From positions 2,004,001-2,068,000 of the forward strand of contig NC_014212.1 in assembly GCF_000092125.1 (NCBI RefSeq): a stretch of 64,000 nucleotides of DNA, written 5' to 3'. Numbering within the stretch: the stretch's first letter is position 1; each line of letters opens with the position of its first letter. The position numbers and the translations under genes were made by a program. This DNA comes from Allomeiothermus silvanus DSM 9946 (GTDB taxonomy: Bacteria > Deinococcota > Deinococci > Deinococcales > Thermaceae). Below the pieces are notes generated by a model. The model searched no databases, was not told where the DNA came from, and saw only the letters and a program-made list of their open reading frames with translations. Shown here piece by piece: positions 1-9,424 of this stretch.

Positions 1-177
1 GGGAGCGGCCCCATGTACCCGTTTACTCACTATCTAAGCGCCCCGGTGGTGGCCATCGGCATCAGCTACCCCGGCAGCCGGGTACACAGCCCTAACGAAA
101 ACATCCGCATCGCCGACTTTGAGCGGGGGGTAGCGGCGATCAAGCGGGCTATGGAGAAATTCGCTGCGCTGCCCTAG
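1..177 (+). CDS. M20-family metallopeptidase, C-terminal end (partial)
   Basis: The window opens inside a gene. Frame 1 runs from base 1 without a stop to TAG at 175-177 and gives 58 residues. The peptide contains SYPGSRVHSPNENIRIADF followed by a short amphipathic helix. A His-Ser-Pro-Asn-Glu segment before a final helix is the usual C-terminus of M20 peptidases and deacylases (ArgE/DapE/carboxypeptidase G2 group), where the His is a zinc ligand or near the active site. The substrate cannot be told from this fragment. The gene runs in the same direction as the hydrolase that follows 53 bases later. Confidence 0.75.
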   Translation, partial: GSGPMYPFTHYLSAPVVAIGISYPGSRVHSPNENIRIADFERGVAAIKRAMEKFAALP

Positions 178-230
178 CCACCGTAACCCTGCACCAAGCC
201 TGCTGGGAACGCGCACGGTAGGCTTGAATC

Positions 231-1163
231 ATGTGGCCTTTGTTCGGTGGCATTCTCCTGGCTGGCAGCCTTGCCCTGGCTCAAAGTGGCCTGACGATTG
301 GCGATCTCAGCAAACGCACCTACGGCCTCGGGCAGATCGCCATCGAGCGGGTGATGGCCCGCAACCCCGACTTCACCCGGTATCTGATCCACTACCCTTC
401 CGATGGCCTTAAGTTGTACGGCTTCATGAATGTGCCCAGCGGCAAGGGCCCCTACCCGGTGGTACTGGTGCTGCACGGCTACGTCAACCCCGCCACCTAC
501 CGCACCCTGGCCTACACCACCCGCTACGCCGACGCCATCGCCCGCATGGGCTACGTGGTCATCCATCCCAACTACCGGGGCCACCCGCCCTCCGAGGGCC
601 GCCCGGAAGGCCCCTTCCGGGTGAACTACGCCATCGACGTGCTCAACCTGGCGGCCATCGTGCGCGAGCAGAGCGGCAAGGGGCCGCTCGCCAAGGCCGA
701 CGGGAGCCGGATGGGGCTGTGGGGCCACAGCATGGGCGGGGGCATCGCCCTGCGGGTGGCGGTGGTGGACCCCAAGATTTGGGCGGTGGTGCTGTATGGG
801 GCGATGTCCGGCGATGAGGCGAAGAACGCACAGCGAATCTACTACGTATTCTCGGGGCAGCAGCGGGGCCTAGAGGAGCTACGCACCCCGGCCTCGGAAC
901 TGGCCAAGATTTCGCCGATCAACTACCTCAGCCGGACCAAAGCCGCCTTCAGCATCCACCACGGCACCGCCGACGAGCAGGTGCCCTACGCCTGGAGCGT
1001 GGAGCTGTGCCAGAAGCTAAAAGCCCTGGGCAAGAGCGCCGAGTGCTTCAGCTACCGCGGCGCCCGCCACACCTTCCCCAGCGGCAGCCGCGCCGACGCG
1101 AGCTTCCTCGCCAAAGTGCAGGACTTTTTCGCCCGGACGCTGAAAGGTGCCGATAGTCGATAG
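231..1163 (+). CDS. Secreted alpha/beta hydrolase, prolyl-oligopeptidase-like
   Basis: A 310-residue protein with a hydrophobic N-terminus ending LALAQ that reads as a signal peptide, so it is probably exported. The mature part has the alpha/beta-hydrolase layout: an oxyanion region LVLHGYVNPA near residue 82, the nucleophile elbow GHSMGG near residue 165, an Asp in HHGTADEQVP and a His in GARHTF near the end, which completes a Ser-Asp-His triad. This is the S9/dienelactone-hydrolase type, so it is an esterase or peptidase of unknown substrate. TAGGCT at 219-224 lies exactly 6 bases before the ATG, with no ribosome-binding site in between, which suggests a leaderless transcript. Confidence 0.85.
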   Translation: MWPLFGGILLAGSLALAQSGLTIGDLSKRTYGLGQIAIERVMARNPDFTRYLIHYPSDGLKLYGFMNVPSGKGPYPVVLVLHGYVNPATYRTLAYTTRYADAIARMGYVVIHPNYRGHPPSEGRPEGPFRVNYAIDVLNLAAIVREQSGKGPLAKADGSRMGLWGHSMGGGIALRVAVVDPKIWAVVLYGAMSGDEAKNAQRIYYVFSGQQRGLEELRTPASELAKISPINYLSRTKAAFSIHHGTADEQVPYAWSVELCQKLKALGKSAECFSYRGARHTFPSGSRADASFLAKVQDFFARTLKGADSR

Positions 1164-1213
1164 CCGATGGCAGCGGCAGTGTGTCATCATCGACTGGCCT
1201 GACCGGCCTCCGT

Positions 1214-2329
1214 ATGCGAAGCCTCTACGTCCACGTCCCTTTCTGCCCCACCCTCTGCCCCTACTGCGATTTTCACGTAGTGCGGCGCTACGGCGGGGTC
1301 GTGGAGGCCTACCTCGAGCGCCTCGCCGAGGAAGCCGCAGCCCTCTACGAGCGCTTCCCCGGCCCGCTGGAGACCCTTTACTTAGGCGGGGGAACCCCAA
1401 GTTTCCTGAGGAACCGCGAACTCGAGCAGCTTTTCCGAGCCCTGCCCTGGAACGTCCCTTCAATCCACGAGGTCACCATGGAAGCCAACCCCGGCACACT
1501 GAACCCCGAGCGGCTCGAGTTGCTGAAAGACCTGGGGGTAAACCGGCTCTCCCTCGGGGTGCAGAGCTTCCAGGACGGCGTGCTGGAGAGCTTAGGACGA
1601 GCGCACGGGCGCAAGGGGGCGCTCCGGGCGGTGGAGATGAGCCTCCAGGCGGGGTTTCGTACCTCTATCGACCTAATCCTGGGGCTCCCCGGTCAGGACT
1701 TCGCCGCCGACCTGCGCGAGGCCGCCGCCCTGGGGGTAGGGCATGTCTCGGCCTACACCCTGCAAATCGAGCCCGGCACCCCCTTCGCGGCCCGGGGCGT
1801 ACGGCTGGACGAAGACCTCGAGGCCGCCGCCTTCGATATGGCGGAGCAAGTGCTGGGCGCAGTCGGTTTCGTGCGGTACGAAGTCTCTAACTTTGCCAAG
1901 CCGGGCCAGGAGAGCGCACACAACCAGGTCTACTGGCGGGCCGGGTTTTGGGGCGCGCTGGGGCCGGCGGCGGTGGGGCACTACCCCCAAGGGGCCGAGG
2001 ACCGCGAAGTCTACTCGGTGAGGGCTACCAACCCCCCGCTGCCGCGCTGGCGGGCGGGCGAAGCGCCCTCGCTCGAGGTTATCACCCCCCTCGAGCACGC
2101 CCGCGAGGCCCTGATGCTGGGCTTGAGGCTCTGCGAAGGGGTAGACGTGAACGAGATCGAGCAGCGAACGGGTTTGGAGCTTTGGGAGAGGCTCGAGGCG
2201 GTAGTGCGCGAACTCGAGGGGCAAGAACTTTTATGGGCTCGAGGTAAGAGAATAGGGGTGGCTCGAGCGGGGGTGGCCATTCTCCACCGGATCATCCTGC
2301 GGCTGTGGGAAGCTTTGGAGGCTGAATAA
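1214..2329 (+). CDS. hemW: Radical SAM heme chaperone HemW
   Basis: A 371-residue protein in the HemN/HemW family. The radical-SAM cysteines are in CPTLCPYCDF directly after the start, in the CxxxCxxC spacing. GGGTPS follows at about residue 55, and a DLILGLPGQ block at about residue 150. The length and the short N-terminus fit HemW, which binds heme and hands it to respiratory proteins, better than true oxygen-independent coproporphyrinogen oxidase HemN. The ATG at 1214 was chosen because the family begins just before the YVHVPFC stretch; an upstream in-frame start at 1181 would add 11 unlikely residues. A ba3 oxidase operon that needs heme lies elsewhere in the window. Confidence 0.85.
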   Translation: MRSLYVHVPFCPTLCPYCDFHVVRRYGGVVEAYLERLAEEAAALYERFPGPLETLYLGGGTPSFLRNRELEQLFRALPWNVPSIHEVTMEANPGTLNPERLELLKDLGVNRLSLGVQSFQDGVLESLGRAHGRKGALRAVEMSLQAGFRTSIDLILGLPGQDFAADLREAAALGVGHVSAYTLQIEPGTPFAARGVRLDEDLEAAAFDMAEQVLGAVGFVRYEVSNFAKPGQESAHNQVYWRAGFWGALGPAAVGHYPQGAEDREVYSVRATNPPLPRWRAGEAPSLEVITPLEHAREALMLGLRLCEGVDVNEIEQRTGLELWERLEAVVRELEGQELLWARGKRIGVARAGVAILHRIILRLWEALEAE

Positions 2330-2353
2330 ATCCCCCTAAGACCCGCGGATACC

Positions 2354-2717
2354 TCAGCCCAGCCACCGCCTTTTCATCCCCTCCCGCTGGATGCGCAAGA
2401 GGGGCTCTAAGTCCCAGTATTCCCGCACCACCCGCGAAACATAGCTGCCCACGCAAAACCCCTCCCGCCGGTAAATCACCCTGTTGGCCCGCACCACCTC
2501 GAAGGCCAGCACCGGCGGGGCCTGGTTCAACACCACCAGGTCGGCGCGCTCAAAACCGGCTTTCACCAAGTCGGTAAGGATCTCCAGCAGGGGGTCGGGT
2601 TCTGGGGGCTCGAGGTACACCGCCAGGTCCCAATCGCTATCCGGGCGAGCCCCCCAAAGGCACGGGAGCCAAACAAGAAAGCAGCTTGCACCTGCGTGTG
2701 CCTGACAAATACAGCAT
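2354..2717 (-). pseudogene. Nucleotidyltransferase (MNT-type) relic, frameshifted and truncated
   Basis: Reading the minus strand from 2717, one frame gives AAFLFGSRAFGG. After the run of six G (C on plus, 2650-2655) the sense continues in another frame as ARPDSDWDLAVYLEPP and on to the stop at 2354. Together these are the GSxARG and DxD hallmarks of MNT-type nucleotidyltransferases, the fold used by MntA-like antitoxins. The break sits in the homopolymer, so a one-base indel is likely. The N-terminus is missing because the IS4-like element begins at 2718. No HEPN partner gene is visible nearby. Confidence 0.7.
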
Positions 2718-3410
2718 CTGATTTTACGCAGTCAGGCTGCGAACTCCAGCAAAGGGGATAAATCAGGGGGTATAGCGCCAGAGATGAGGTTACGACGGTA
2801 TTGGTAGAAGGTCATCTTGTGATTGGATCGTGAGCGGTGAAACTCGATCAGCGCGTAGCTAAGAAAGCCCAGGGCTAGATGTGCAGCGAGTTTCTCGCGT
2901 TTGTGGTGGCGATGCCCCTGCCAGCCGAGTTCGAAGTTGAAGGCCTCGAAAGGCTTCCTCGATGTTGGGACGGATGCGATAGATGCTTGGGGAGCTCTGT
3001 TGCGTTGGTGCAGAGGTAGAAGTTACCCCTGCGGAGTACCTTGACCAAGAAGCCTAGACCTTTGAGTTTGCCCTCTTTGACCCAGAAAGGCGATCCATGG
3101 TGTTTGCGCTGGCGACCGTCCAGCAATCGGTTCTTGCGTAGTCTGGTGACCACCCGAGTCCATGAATCTTTCTCAACAGCTCCTTGGAGGCGTACCCTGC
3201 ATCAAACAGCACGTACTCGGGTTTGAACCCTTGCTCCACCGCCCACAACAGCAGTTCCATGGCCAGAGTGTGTTTGTTTCGCCCTTCACCTTCATCACTC
3301 CAACACCCCCGAAAGGCCAGCGGCAGACGAATCCATCCATTCGTCCACAGCAGCACCACCACACAGAAACCCCACACATACTGCCCTGTGGAAGTGAGGT
3401 TCCGTCAATA

Positions 3411-4773
3411 GGTGTGTAAACCTGCTCAGGCAGCGACCTCCTCCTGGGTGACCTCGATGCCGTCCTCGTAGCGCACCCCGGCGTGGACCTTGGCCAGCAA
3501 CTCCGGGGCATTCAACCGCCGGAACCTCTTTTGGGCCACCATCAGCATCTTCCAGATCACTGCCGTGGCCCGTTCCACCTTCTTGAACCGCTTGGCCGCA
3601 TCCGTCCGCAGCCGCAGTGCGGCGAAGGGCGATTCGATCACGTTCGTGGTCCGCAGGTGGCGCCAGTGCTCCTTGGGGTACCGGTAGAAGGTCACCATCC
3701 GCTCCCAGTCCCGCCCCAGCGTCTGCGCCGCCTTGCCGTAGCCGTGCCGGTGACACCAGGCCTCGAACTCCTTGCCCTTCCGTTCCGCCTCCGCCCGGGT
3801 CGGCGCGTAGGCGATGGCCCCCAGCATGGGCTTGGCCACGGCCTGCTGGTGGCGCGGCAACTGCTCCAGCACATTGAGCACCTTGTGGTTCCAGCACCGC
3901 TGCTCGTCGGCCTCCGGCCACACGTTGCGCAGTGCCCCCCAGATCCCCAGGTGCCCGTCCCCGATCACCAGCCGCGGCGCGTTCATCCCCCGCTCCCGCA
4001 GGTCCCGCAGCACTTCCGACCAGCTCTCCACCGACTCCCGGTACCCGGGTACGACCGCCACCACCACCTTGCGGCCATCCGACAAGGCGGCGATGGCCAC
4101 CAAGAGCGCCGCCCGCTCGCGCTCCAAGCCCGCCTTCACGTACACCCCGTCCACCCACAGGTAGACCACCGCCCGGTCGTCCAGCCGCTGCGTGCGCCAG
4201 GCCTCCCACTCCGCCTGCCACCGCTCCTTCAGGCGGGCTACCGTCCGGGCCGAAAGCGCCGCCTCCTCTCCGAGCAGCCCCCGCAGGGCCAGGTCGAAGT
4301 CGCCCTCGGCCAGCCCGTGCAGGTACAGCTCGGGCAACAGCTCCGAGACCTCCCTCGTGCGCCGGGCGAACAGGGGGAGAATCCGGCTCTCGAACCGCTC
4401 CTCCACCCCCCGGACCCGGGGCCGCCGCACCTCGATGGTGCCCATGGAGGTCGTCAGCTTCCGCGGCTTGCCGTAGCCGTTGCGGTAACCGCACGCATCG
4501 ACGGCCGCCCGCCTCTCATACCGGGCACGGCCCAGAAATTCCGTCACTTCCTCCTCCAGCAGCCCCTGCATCAACTCCCGGATCTTCCCCCTCAGCCAAT
4601 CCCGCAACGTCTCCCAGGTGGGAGATGACGAACGGGCCTCAAGGTGTTCGCCTATCGGCGAAGCAGCCACTTTGGTACGCTTCCCCATGGCGGTGTGCCT
4701 CCTCCCTCGGGCTTCAAGCCCTCACTTTTTTGCCAGGAGGAAGGATACACCGCCCTCAGCGTATTTCCACACC
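3411..4773 (-). mobile_element. IS256-family insertion sequence, apparently intact
   Basis: The ends are imperfect inverted repeats of about 23 bp. The left end starts GGTGTGTAAACCTGCTCAGG at 3411, and the right end read on the minus strand starts GGTGTGGAAATACGCTGAGG at 4773. They enclose one full-length transposase gene. The 8-9 bp next to each end do not match, so no clear target duplication remains. It was inserted inside the IS4-like transposase. Confidence 0.8.
3426..4688 (-). CDS. IS256-family (Mutator-type) transposase
   Basis: A 420-residue transposase of full family length with no internal stop. The three acidic catalytic positions are visible: Asp in LWVDGVYVKAG, Asp in VIGDGHLGIWGAL, and Glu in TTNVIESPFAALR, which is the characteristic IS256/Mutator C-terminal motif. 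The start ATG at 4688 lies inside the right terminal repeat region by about 85 bases. Because frame and motifs are intact it may still be active, in contrast to the IS it landed in. Confidence 0.93.
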   Translation of the reverse strand: MGKRTKVAASPIGEHLEARSSSPTWETLRDWLRGKIRELMQGLLEEEVTEFLGRARYERRAAVDACGYRNGYGKPRKLTTSMGTIEVRRPRVRGVEERFESRILPLFARRTREVSELLPELYLHGLAEGDFDLALRGLLGEEAALSARTVARLKERWQAEWEAWRTQRLDDRAVVYLWVDGVYVKAGLERERAALLVAIAALSDGRKVVVAVVPGYRESVESWSEVLRDLRERGMNAPRLVIGDGHLGIWGALRNVWPEADEQRCWNHKVLNVLEQLPRHQQAVAKPMLGAIAYAPTRAEAERKGKEFEAWCHRHGYGKAAQTLGRDWERMVTFYRYPKEHWRHLRTTNVIESPFAALRLRTDAAKRFKKVERATAVIWKMLMVAQKRFRRLNAPELLAKVHAGVRYEDGIEVTQEEVAA

Positions 4774-5128
4774 CCTTGATGGTATCTCTGGAAGTGTCCA
4801 TAACCTTAGGTAAATCCAGTAGCCCCCGTTGCCAGCAGGCAATCACCACGTCATCCAAGATCAGATAGCCCTTCCCTAACCCTCCTAACCGCTTCAACAA
4901 GGCCAAACAGCACGTGAAATACCGCTCCAGCTCCACCTCCAAAGCTCGATAAATGCTGTCATGGGCATATTTACATCCCTCTGCTATCCCCCAGCAGCTT
5001 CGGGTATCCGCAGCTTTCATCATTGCTTCAACAGCCTTTACCATCGGGCGTGGTAGATTCATATCGGGCCTCCTGTGTCCGCAGGAAGCCCTATTTTATG
5101 CCCTATAAACTCAACCGCGTAAAATCAG

Positions 5129-5357
5129 TTCTTACTCCTAGAGTAGGGTTCCGCACAACGGCTGTAAATACCGCTCCCAACAGGCTTGCCGAGGGTTAAG
5201 ACCGACCGGCTTATGGCATGCAAACACTTTTTCAGGACGTCACTCCTCGATTGGCTATGCCCGTGTAGCCACACTGCAAGAGCCTGGCCTTGATTGTGGA
5301 CTAAGTTGCGGCACTGCCCCGGCTCGAGCCTCGCCGCATGGCCGGTATGGTAATTTG
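5129..5357. other. Intergenic region before treS
   Basis: About 230 bases between the IS end and trehalose synthase. I see no coding sequence. TATGGT at 5346-5351 lies 6 bases before a GTG at 5358 and could be the -10 box of a leaderless promoter. Confidence 0.5.
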
Positions 5358-7019
5358 GTGGGCATGGCGGCAGTTTCTACTTCAGATCCGCTGTGGTATA
5401 AGGACGCGGTTTTTTACGAGCTGCACGTGCGTTCCTTCCAGGACTCCAACGCCGACGGCATAGGTGACTTTCCCGGTCTCACCTCACGCTTGGACTACCT
5501 ACAGGCTTTAGGGGTGGATTGCCTCTGGCTGATGCCCTTTTATCCCTCGCCTCTCAAGGACGACGGGTATGATATAGCCGACTATAAAGCGATCAACCCC
5601 GACTATGGAACGCTGGACGATTTCCGGCACTTCCTCGCGGAAGCCCATGCCCGCGGTATCCGGGTCATTGCTGACTTGGTGGTCAATCACACTTCCGATC
5701 AACACTTTTGGTTTCAAGAAGCACGCAAAGGACCCGACAACCCCTATTACCACTACTACGTTTGGTCGGACACCCCGGAGAAGTACAAGGAAGCCCGTAT
5801 CATCTTCACCGACACCGAGACTTCCAACTGGACTTTCGAGCCTGCAGTGGGCAAGTTCTACTGGCACCGTTTCTTTTCCTCACAGCCCGATCTTAACTAC
5901 GACAACCCCAAGGTGCGACAAGAGATGCTGGACGTGGTGCGTTTCTGGCTCGAGCTGGGCTTGGATGGTTTCCGGGTGGACGCGGTGCCTTACCTGTTTG
6001 AGCGCGAGGGAACCAACTGCGAAAACCTACCTGAAACGCACGCTTTCCTGGCCGAGCTGCGCCGCTTCGTGGACCAGAACTTTCCGGGCAGGCTGCTGCT
6101 AGCTGAGGCCAACCAATGGCCTAAGGATGTGGTCGCTTACTTTGGCACTGCCGAGCAGCCTGAGTTTCACATGTGCTTCAACTTCCCGGTGATGCCGCGC
6201 ATCTTCATGGCCCTAGCCCGCGAGGAGGCGAAGCCTATCGAGGAGATCATGCGCAGCATCCCGGAAATCCGCCCAGACTGCCAGTGGGCGATCTTTTTGC
6301 GCAACCACGATGAGCTGACCCTGGAGATGGTTACCGACGAGGAGCGCAGCTTCATGTACGCGGTGTATGCCAAAGACCCGCGCATGAAGGTCAACGTGGG
6401 TATTCGGCGTCGCCTAGCTCCCCTAGTGGATGGGGGACGGCGGCAGCTCGAGCTGCTGCACTCCATCTTGCTCACCCTGCCGGGGAGCCCCATCCTCTAC
6501 TACGGAGACGAAATCGGAATGGGGGATAACATCTACCTAGACGACCGCCACGGGGTGCGCACTCCCATGCAGTGGAGCATCGACCGCAACGCGGGCTTCT
6601 CCCAAGCCGACACGGCTAAGCTATATAGCCCGGTGATCGTAGACCCGCCTTATGCCTACCAGGGGGTCAACGTAGAGGCCCAAGAGCGCAGCGCCTATAG
6701 CTTGCTCCAGTGGGTGCGCCAGGTCATTCGGGTGCGCAAACAGTACCCCGTTTTTGGGCGGGGTAGCCTTGCTTTCCTCACCCCCAATAACCCCAAGATC
6801 CTGGCTTACCTGCGTAGCTACGAAGGCATGCAGGTATTGGTGGTGCACAACCTTTCGCGCTACGCTCAGCCGGTAGCCCTCAACCTCTCCCCCTGGAAAG
6901 GCTTTACCCCGGTAGAGATGATCGGCCAGGTCGCTTTCCCTCCGATCGGCGAACAGCCCTATCTCCTCACCTTAGGGCCCCACGCTTTCTTTTGGTTCCG
7001 CCTCGACCAATCCAGCTAG
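5358..7019 (+). CDS. treS: Trehalose synthase, GH13 (maltose alpha-glucosyltransferase)
   Basis: About 553 residues of glycoside hydrolase family 13. Near the start it has [19 protein letters not shown], typical of TreS, the enzyme that interconverts maltose and trehalose. Catalytic residues are visible: the nucleophile Asp in [13 protein letters not shown], the acid/base Glu in LLAEANQWP, and the third Asp in FLRNHDELT. This is the core-length form; the long Thermus-type enzyme of about 960 residues carries an additional C-terminal domain that is absent here. GTG 5358 was preferred because TATGGT stands 6 bases upstream; ATG 5364 and TTG 5355 are alternatives. It probably makes a compatible solute. 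Confidence 0.88.
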   Translation: MGMAAVSTSDPLWYKDAVFYELHVRSFQDSNADGIGDFPGLTSRLDYLQALGVDCLWLMPFYPSPLKDDGYDIADYKAINPDYGTLDDFRHFLAEAHARGIRVIADLVVNHTSDQHFWFQEARKGPDNPYYHYYVWSDTPEKYKEARIIFTDTETSNWTFEPAVGKFYWHRFFSSQPDLNYDNPKVRQEMLDVVRFWLELGLDGFRVDAVPYLFEREGTNCENLPETHAFLAELRRFVDQNFPGRLLLAEANQWPKDVVAYFGTAEQPEFHMCFNFPVMPRIFMALAREEAKPIEEIMRSIPEIRPDCQWAIFLRNHDELTLEMVTDEERSFMYAVYAKDPRMKVNVGIRRRLAPLVDGGRRQLELLHSILLTLPGSPILYYGDEIGMGDNIYLDDRHGVRTPMQWSIDRNAGFSQADTAKLYSPVIVDPPYAYQGVNVEAQERSAYSLLQWVRQVIRVRKQYPVFGRGSLAFLTPNNPKILAYLRSYEGMQVLVVHNLSRYAQPVALNLSPWKGFTPVEMIGQVAFPPIGEQPYLLTLGPHAFFWFRLDQSS

Positions 7020-7055
7020 ATACATCTCACGGGGGCCTTTGCTAGGCTAAAGCAG

Positions 7056-7565
7056 ATGTCGCTCGCTCGAGCCAATCTCTTACGTTGGGGCTTGGCGGTG
7101 CTGGTTGTGGGGGGGGTGGTGTACGGTCTGTTGGGCCGCCCGACTTCCCGCCCAGCGGCTGTGCCGTTGCCGAATCTAGTCCTTGAGACCGAGCAGGGCC
7201 AGCCACAAAACCTCCGGGCTTTCGTGGGTAAGCCGGTGGTGCTCAACACCTGGGCTACGTGGTGCGGCCCCTGCCGCCGGGAGATGCCTTTGTTGCTTGA
7301 GGAAGCTGCCCGCCAGCACAACGTGCAGTTTGTCTTCGTCAACATGGGCGAAGGTCCAGAGGCCATCCGCATCTTCTTGGATGAGGTCAAGCTCAAAAAG
7401 ATCCCCAATTTGCTGCTTGACAAAAAGACCGCGCTGTCGGAGGTTTTGCAAATCCAAGGCTTGCCCACCACGTTATTTTTCGACGCGAAGGGCAATCTTC
7501 TGGCCCGGCACCTGGGGGAGATCAACCGAGAAGAGCTGAGCGGGTATTTGGGACGGCTTGAATAA
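7056..7565 (+). CDS. TlpA-like thioredoxin, membrane-anchored
   Basis: A 169-residue protein with one N-terminal hydrophobic segment (residues 9-27), then a TlpA/ResA-type thioredoxin fold with the redox motif WATWCGPCRREMP at about residue 70 and a cis-Pro loop GLPTTLFFD. It should sit outside the membrane and reduce disulfides, for instance in cytochrome c or CuA-site maturation; that role is inferred. TAGGCT at 7043-7048 lies 7 bases before the ATG, the leaderless layout. It converges on the RNase J gene. Confidence 0.88.
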   Translation: MSLARANLLRWGLAVLVVGGVVYGLLGRPTSRPAAVPLPNLVLETEQGQPQNLRAFVGKPVVLNTWATWCGPCRREMPLLLEEAARQHNVQFVFVNMGEGPEAIRIFLDEVKLKKIPNLLLDKKTALSEVLQIQGLPTTLFFDAKGNLLARHLGEINREELSGYLGRLE

Positions 7566-7572
7566 TGCCAAC

Positions 7573-7604
7573 CGCCCCCTCCTGCAGATTGCAGAAAGGG
7601 GGCG
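7573..7604. terminator. Bidirectional hairpin between tlpA-like gene and rnj
   Basis: CGCCCCCT pairs with AGGGGGCG, and inside it CTGCA pairs with TGCAG around a 3-base loop. The hairpin lies between two convergent genes. No long T-run follows on either strand. Confidence 0.6.
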
Positions 7605-7620
7605 ATCCCAGGAAGGGTGC

Positions 7621-9357
7621 TTACCCCTCAATCACCATCGGGATGATGACCGGGTCACGCCCGGTGGCTTTGCGCAGGAATTTCTTCACTGGGTAGTAGA
7701 TATCGTCGCGGATGACCTCGAGCCGCTTTTTCTCCCGCACCCCGGTGTGAATAGCCTCAAAAACCAGATTACGTACCTCGGAGAGCAGACGCTCCCCGGC
7801 CTTTACGAAACCCTTGGAAACGATCTGCACGGTGGGCGCCTCGCGGCTTACCAGCGCGGCAATGACCACCACGCCCTCGGCGGCCATGTGCTGGCGGTCC
7901 TCGAGGATTTCGTCGGTGATATCGCCCACCCCTAGCCCGTCCACGTAGAGCACGCCCGCCGGTACCTGGCCATCCACGCTGATGCTATCCGCAGTGAGCT
8001 TGACCCGCGCTCCGTTCTCCACGATCAGGGTTTGCTGCGGCGGATGTCCCATGCTCTCGGCCAGCCACTTGAAGTTGGTCTGCTGGCGGTTTTCCCCGTG
8101 CCAGGGCAAGAAGAACTTAGGATTAGTAAGGTTCAAGATGATCTTGAGTTCTTCCTGCGAGGCGTGGCCGGAAGCGTGCACCCGGTAGGTGGGCGGGTAG
8201 TAGACGTAAGTCCCCAGCCGATACAGCTGGTTGATGACCCGGTTTACCGCTTCCTCGTTGCCGGGGATAGGGCTCGAGGAGAGGATTACCGTATCGCCTG
8301 GCTTGAGGGCGAACTTGGCGTGTCCGCCGAAGGCCAGTCGGGAGAGGGCGGCTTCAGGCTGACCCTGCGAGCCAGTGGAGAGCACCAGGACTTGCTCATC
8401 GGGCAGGTGGTTGATCTCGTCAAGGGTGTAGATACGGTCGCGCACGCTCATGTAGCCCAACTCATGAGCGATCCGGCTGAACTTCAGCATGCTGCGGCCT
8501 TCCATCGCTACCTTACGCCCGTACTTCTCGGCGGCGGTAATCACCGACTGGATGCGGTGGATGTGCGAGGCGAAGGTGGTGACGAAGATGCGGCCCTTGG
8601 CTTTGCCGATGATAGCGTCGAGGCCCTTGGCAATCTCCGACTCGCTGGGGGTGATGCCGGGCCGCTCGGCGTTGGTGGAGTCGGCGATGAGCAACAGCAC
8701 CCCCTCAGCCCCAGCTTGCGCGATTTTAGCCAGGTGGCTGGTTTTGCCGTCGATGGGGGTAGGGTCCAGCTTGAAGTCCCCGGTGTGGACAATTTTGCCG
8801 ATAGGGGTATGGATGATCATCCCCGAGTTGTCGGGGATAGAGTGGGTCATGCGGAAAAGGTCTACGACGAAGAAGCGCCCAATCTGGATACGCTCATCGG
8901 GCGAGACTTCCTTGAAGTTAAAATCCCCGGCACGCAGGCCGAACTCCTCGAGCTTCCCCTTGACCAGTCCCAGGGTGAGCTTAGCTCCGTAAACGGGAAC
9001 CCGGGGAAGCTGGGGCATGATAAAGGGCAAGGCTCCGATGTGGTCTTCATGGCCGTGGGTGAGCACCCAGCCTTTGATGAGTTCCTGGTGCTCCAGGAGA
9101 TAGTCGATCCGGGGGATCAGTAGGTCTACCCCCGGCATATGTTCTTCAGGGAAAGCCAAACCGCCGTCTACTACCAGAATCTCATCGTGGTAGCGGAAGG
9201 CGAACATATTTTTGCCGATCTCGCCCATGCCCCCCAGCGGGATGATCTCCACGTGCTCGCTGGGCTTGGCGAGGATCACCGGGCCGGTGGGCTTGGGACG
9301 CATCCGGCGTTTGCGGGGCCCCCGTTGGTTAGGGGAGCGGTTGGGGATGTCGTTCAT
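7621..9357 (-). CDS. rnj: Ribonuclease J
   Basis: About 578 residues of metallo-beta-lactamase/beta-CASP RNase J, an enzyme with 5'-3' exo- and endonuclease activity in mRNA decay and rRNA maturation. After a basic N-terminal stretch come IIPLGGMGEIGKNMF, the metal site LTHGHEDHIGALP near residue 85, HSIPDN, HTGDFKLD, and the beta-CASP and C-terminal domains with PWHGENRQ. I prefer ATG 9357 because GGAG is spaced 6 bases before it; an in-frame ATG at 9369 adds four residues. It lies directly downstream of pnp on the same strand, so two RNA-decay enzymes are neighbours. Confidence 0.92.
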   Translation of the reverse strand: MNDIPNRSPNQRGPRKRRMRPKPTGPVILAKPSEHVEIIPLGGMGEIGKNMFAFRYHDEILVVDGGLAFPEEHMPGVDLLIPRIDYLLEHQELIKGWVLTHGHEDHIGALPFIMPQLPRVPVYGAKLTLGLVKGKLEEFGLRAGDFNFKEVSPDERIQIGRFFVVDLFRMTHSIPDNSGMIIHTPIGKIVHTGDFKLDPTPIDGKTSHLAKIAQAGAEGVLLLIADSTNAERPGITPSESEIAKGLDAIIGKAKGRIFVTTFASHIHRIQSVITAAEKYGRKVAMEGRSMLKFSRIAHELGYMSVRDRIYTLDEINHLPDEQVLVLSTGSQGQPEAALSRLAFGGHAKFALKPGDTVILSSSPIPGNEEAVNRVINQLYRLGTYVYYPPTYRVHASGHASQEELKIILNLTNPKFFLPWHGENRQQTNFKWLAESMGHPPQQTLIVENGARVKLTADSISVDGQVPAGVLYVDGLGVGDITDEILEDRQHMAAEGVVVIAALVSREAPTVQIVSKGFVKAGERLLSEVRNLVFEAIHTGVREKKRLEVIRDDIYYPVKKFLRKATGRDPVIIPMVIEG

Positions 9358-9424
9358 GTTGTACTCCATTTGCTCAATGCCTACCGCCAGGGATAGACTG
9401 CGTTTTGCGTCAGGCGTTTTACGT

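Larger units (their letters stand above)
2732..5062 (-). pseudogene. IS4-like DDE transposase, split and frameshifted
   Basis: The N-terminal part (5062 down to about 4774) reads MNLPRPMVKAVEAMMKAADT and carries YLILDDVVI, a typical DDE catalytic-Asp region. After the IS256 insertion the sense resumes near 3400 as QYVWGFCVVVLLW, continues through EYVLFDAGYASKELL (second Asp), shifts frame near 3150 to MVTRLRKNRLLDGR, and shifts again near 2960 to FELGWQGHRHHKREKLAAHL, ending at TGA 2732-2734. At least two frameshifts plus the insertion make it non-functional. A few residues between the halves cannot be accounted for. Confidence 0.8.
2718..5128 (-). mobile_element. Decayed IS4-like element, interrupted by an IS256 element
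   Basis: CTGATTTTACGC at 2718-2729 and its exact reverse complement at 5117-5128 form 12-bp terminal inverted repeats. Between them lie the two halves of one DDE transposase, separated by a complete IS256-family element (3411-4773). Without that insertion the element would be about 1.05 kb. It cuts the nucleotidyltransferase relic on its left. I see no target-site duplication at the outer ends. Confidence 0.75.

Noticed and set aside
3403-4781. Target-site duplication around the IS256 element
   Set aside because: CGTCAATA on the left and CCTTGATG on the right do not match in direct orientation.
3932-4813. 293-codon plus-strand open frame
   Set aside because: It is antisense to the intact IS256 transposase and has the Pro/Ala/Arg-rich composition of a GC-rich shadow frame.
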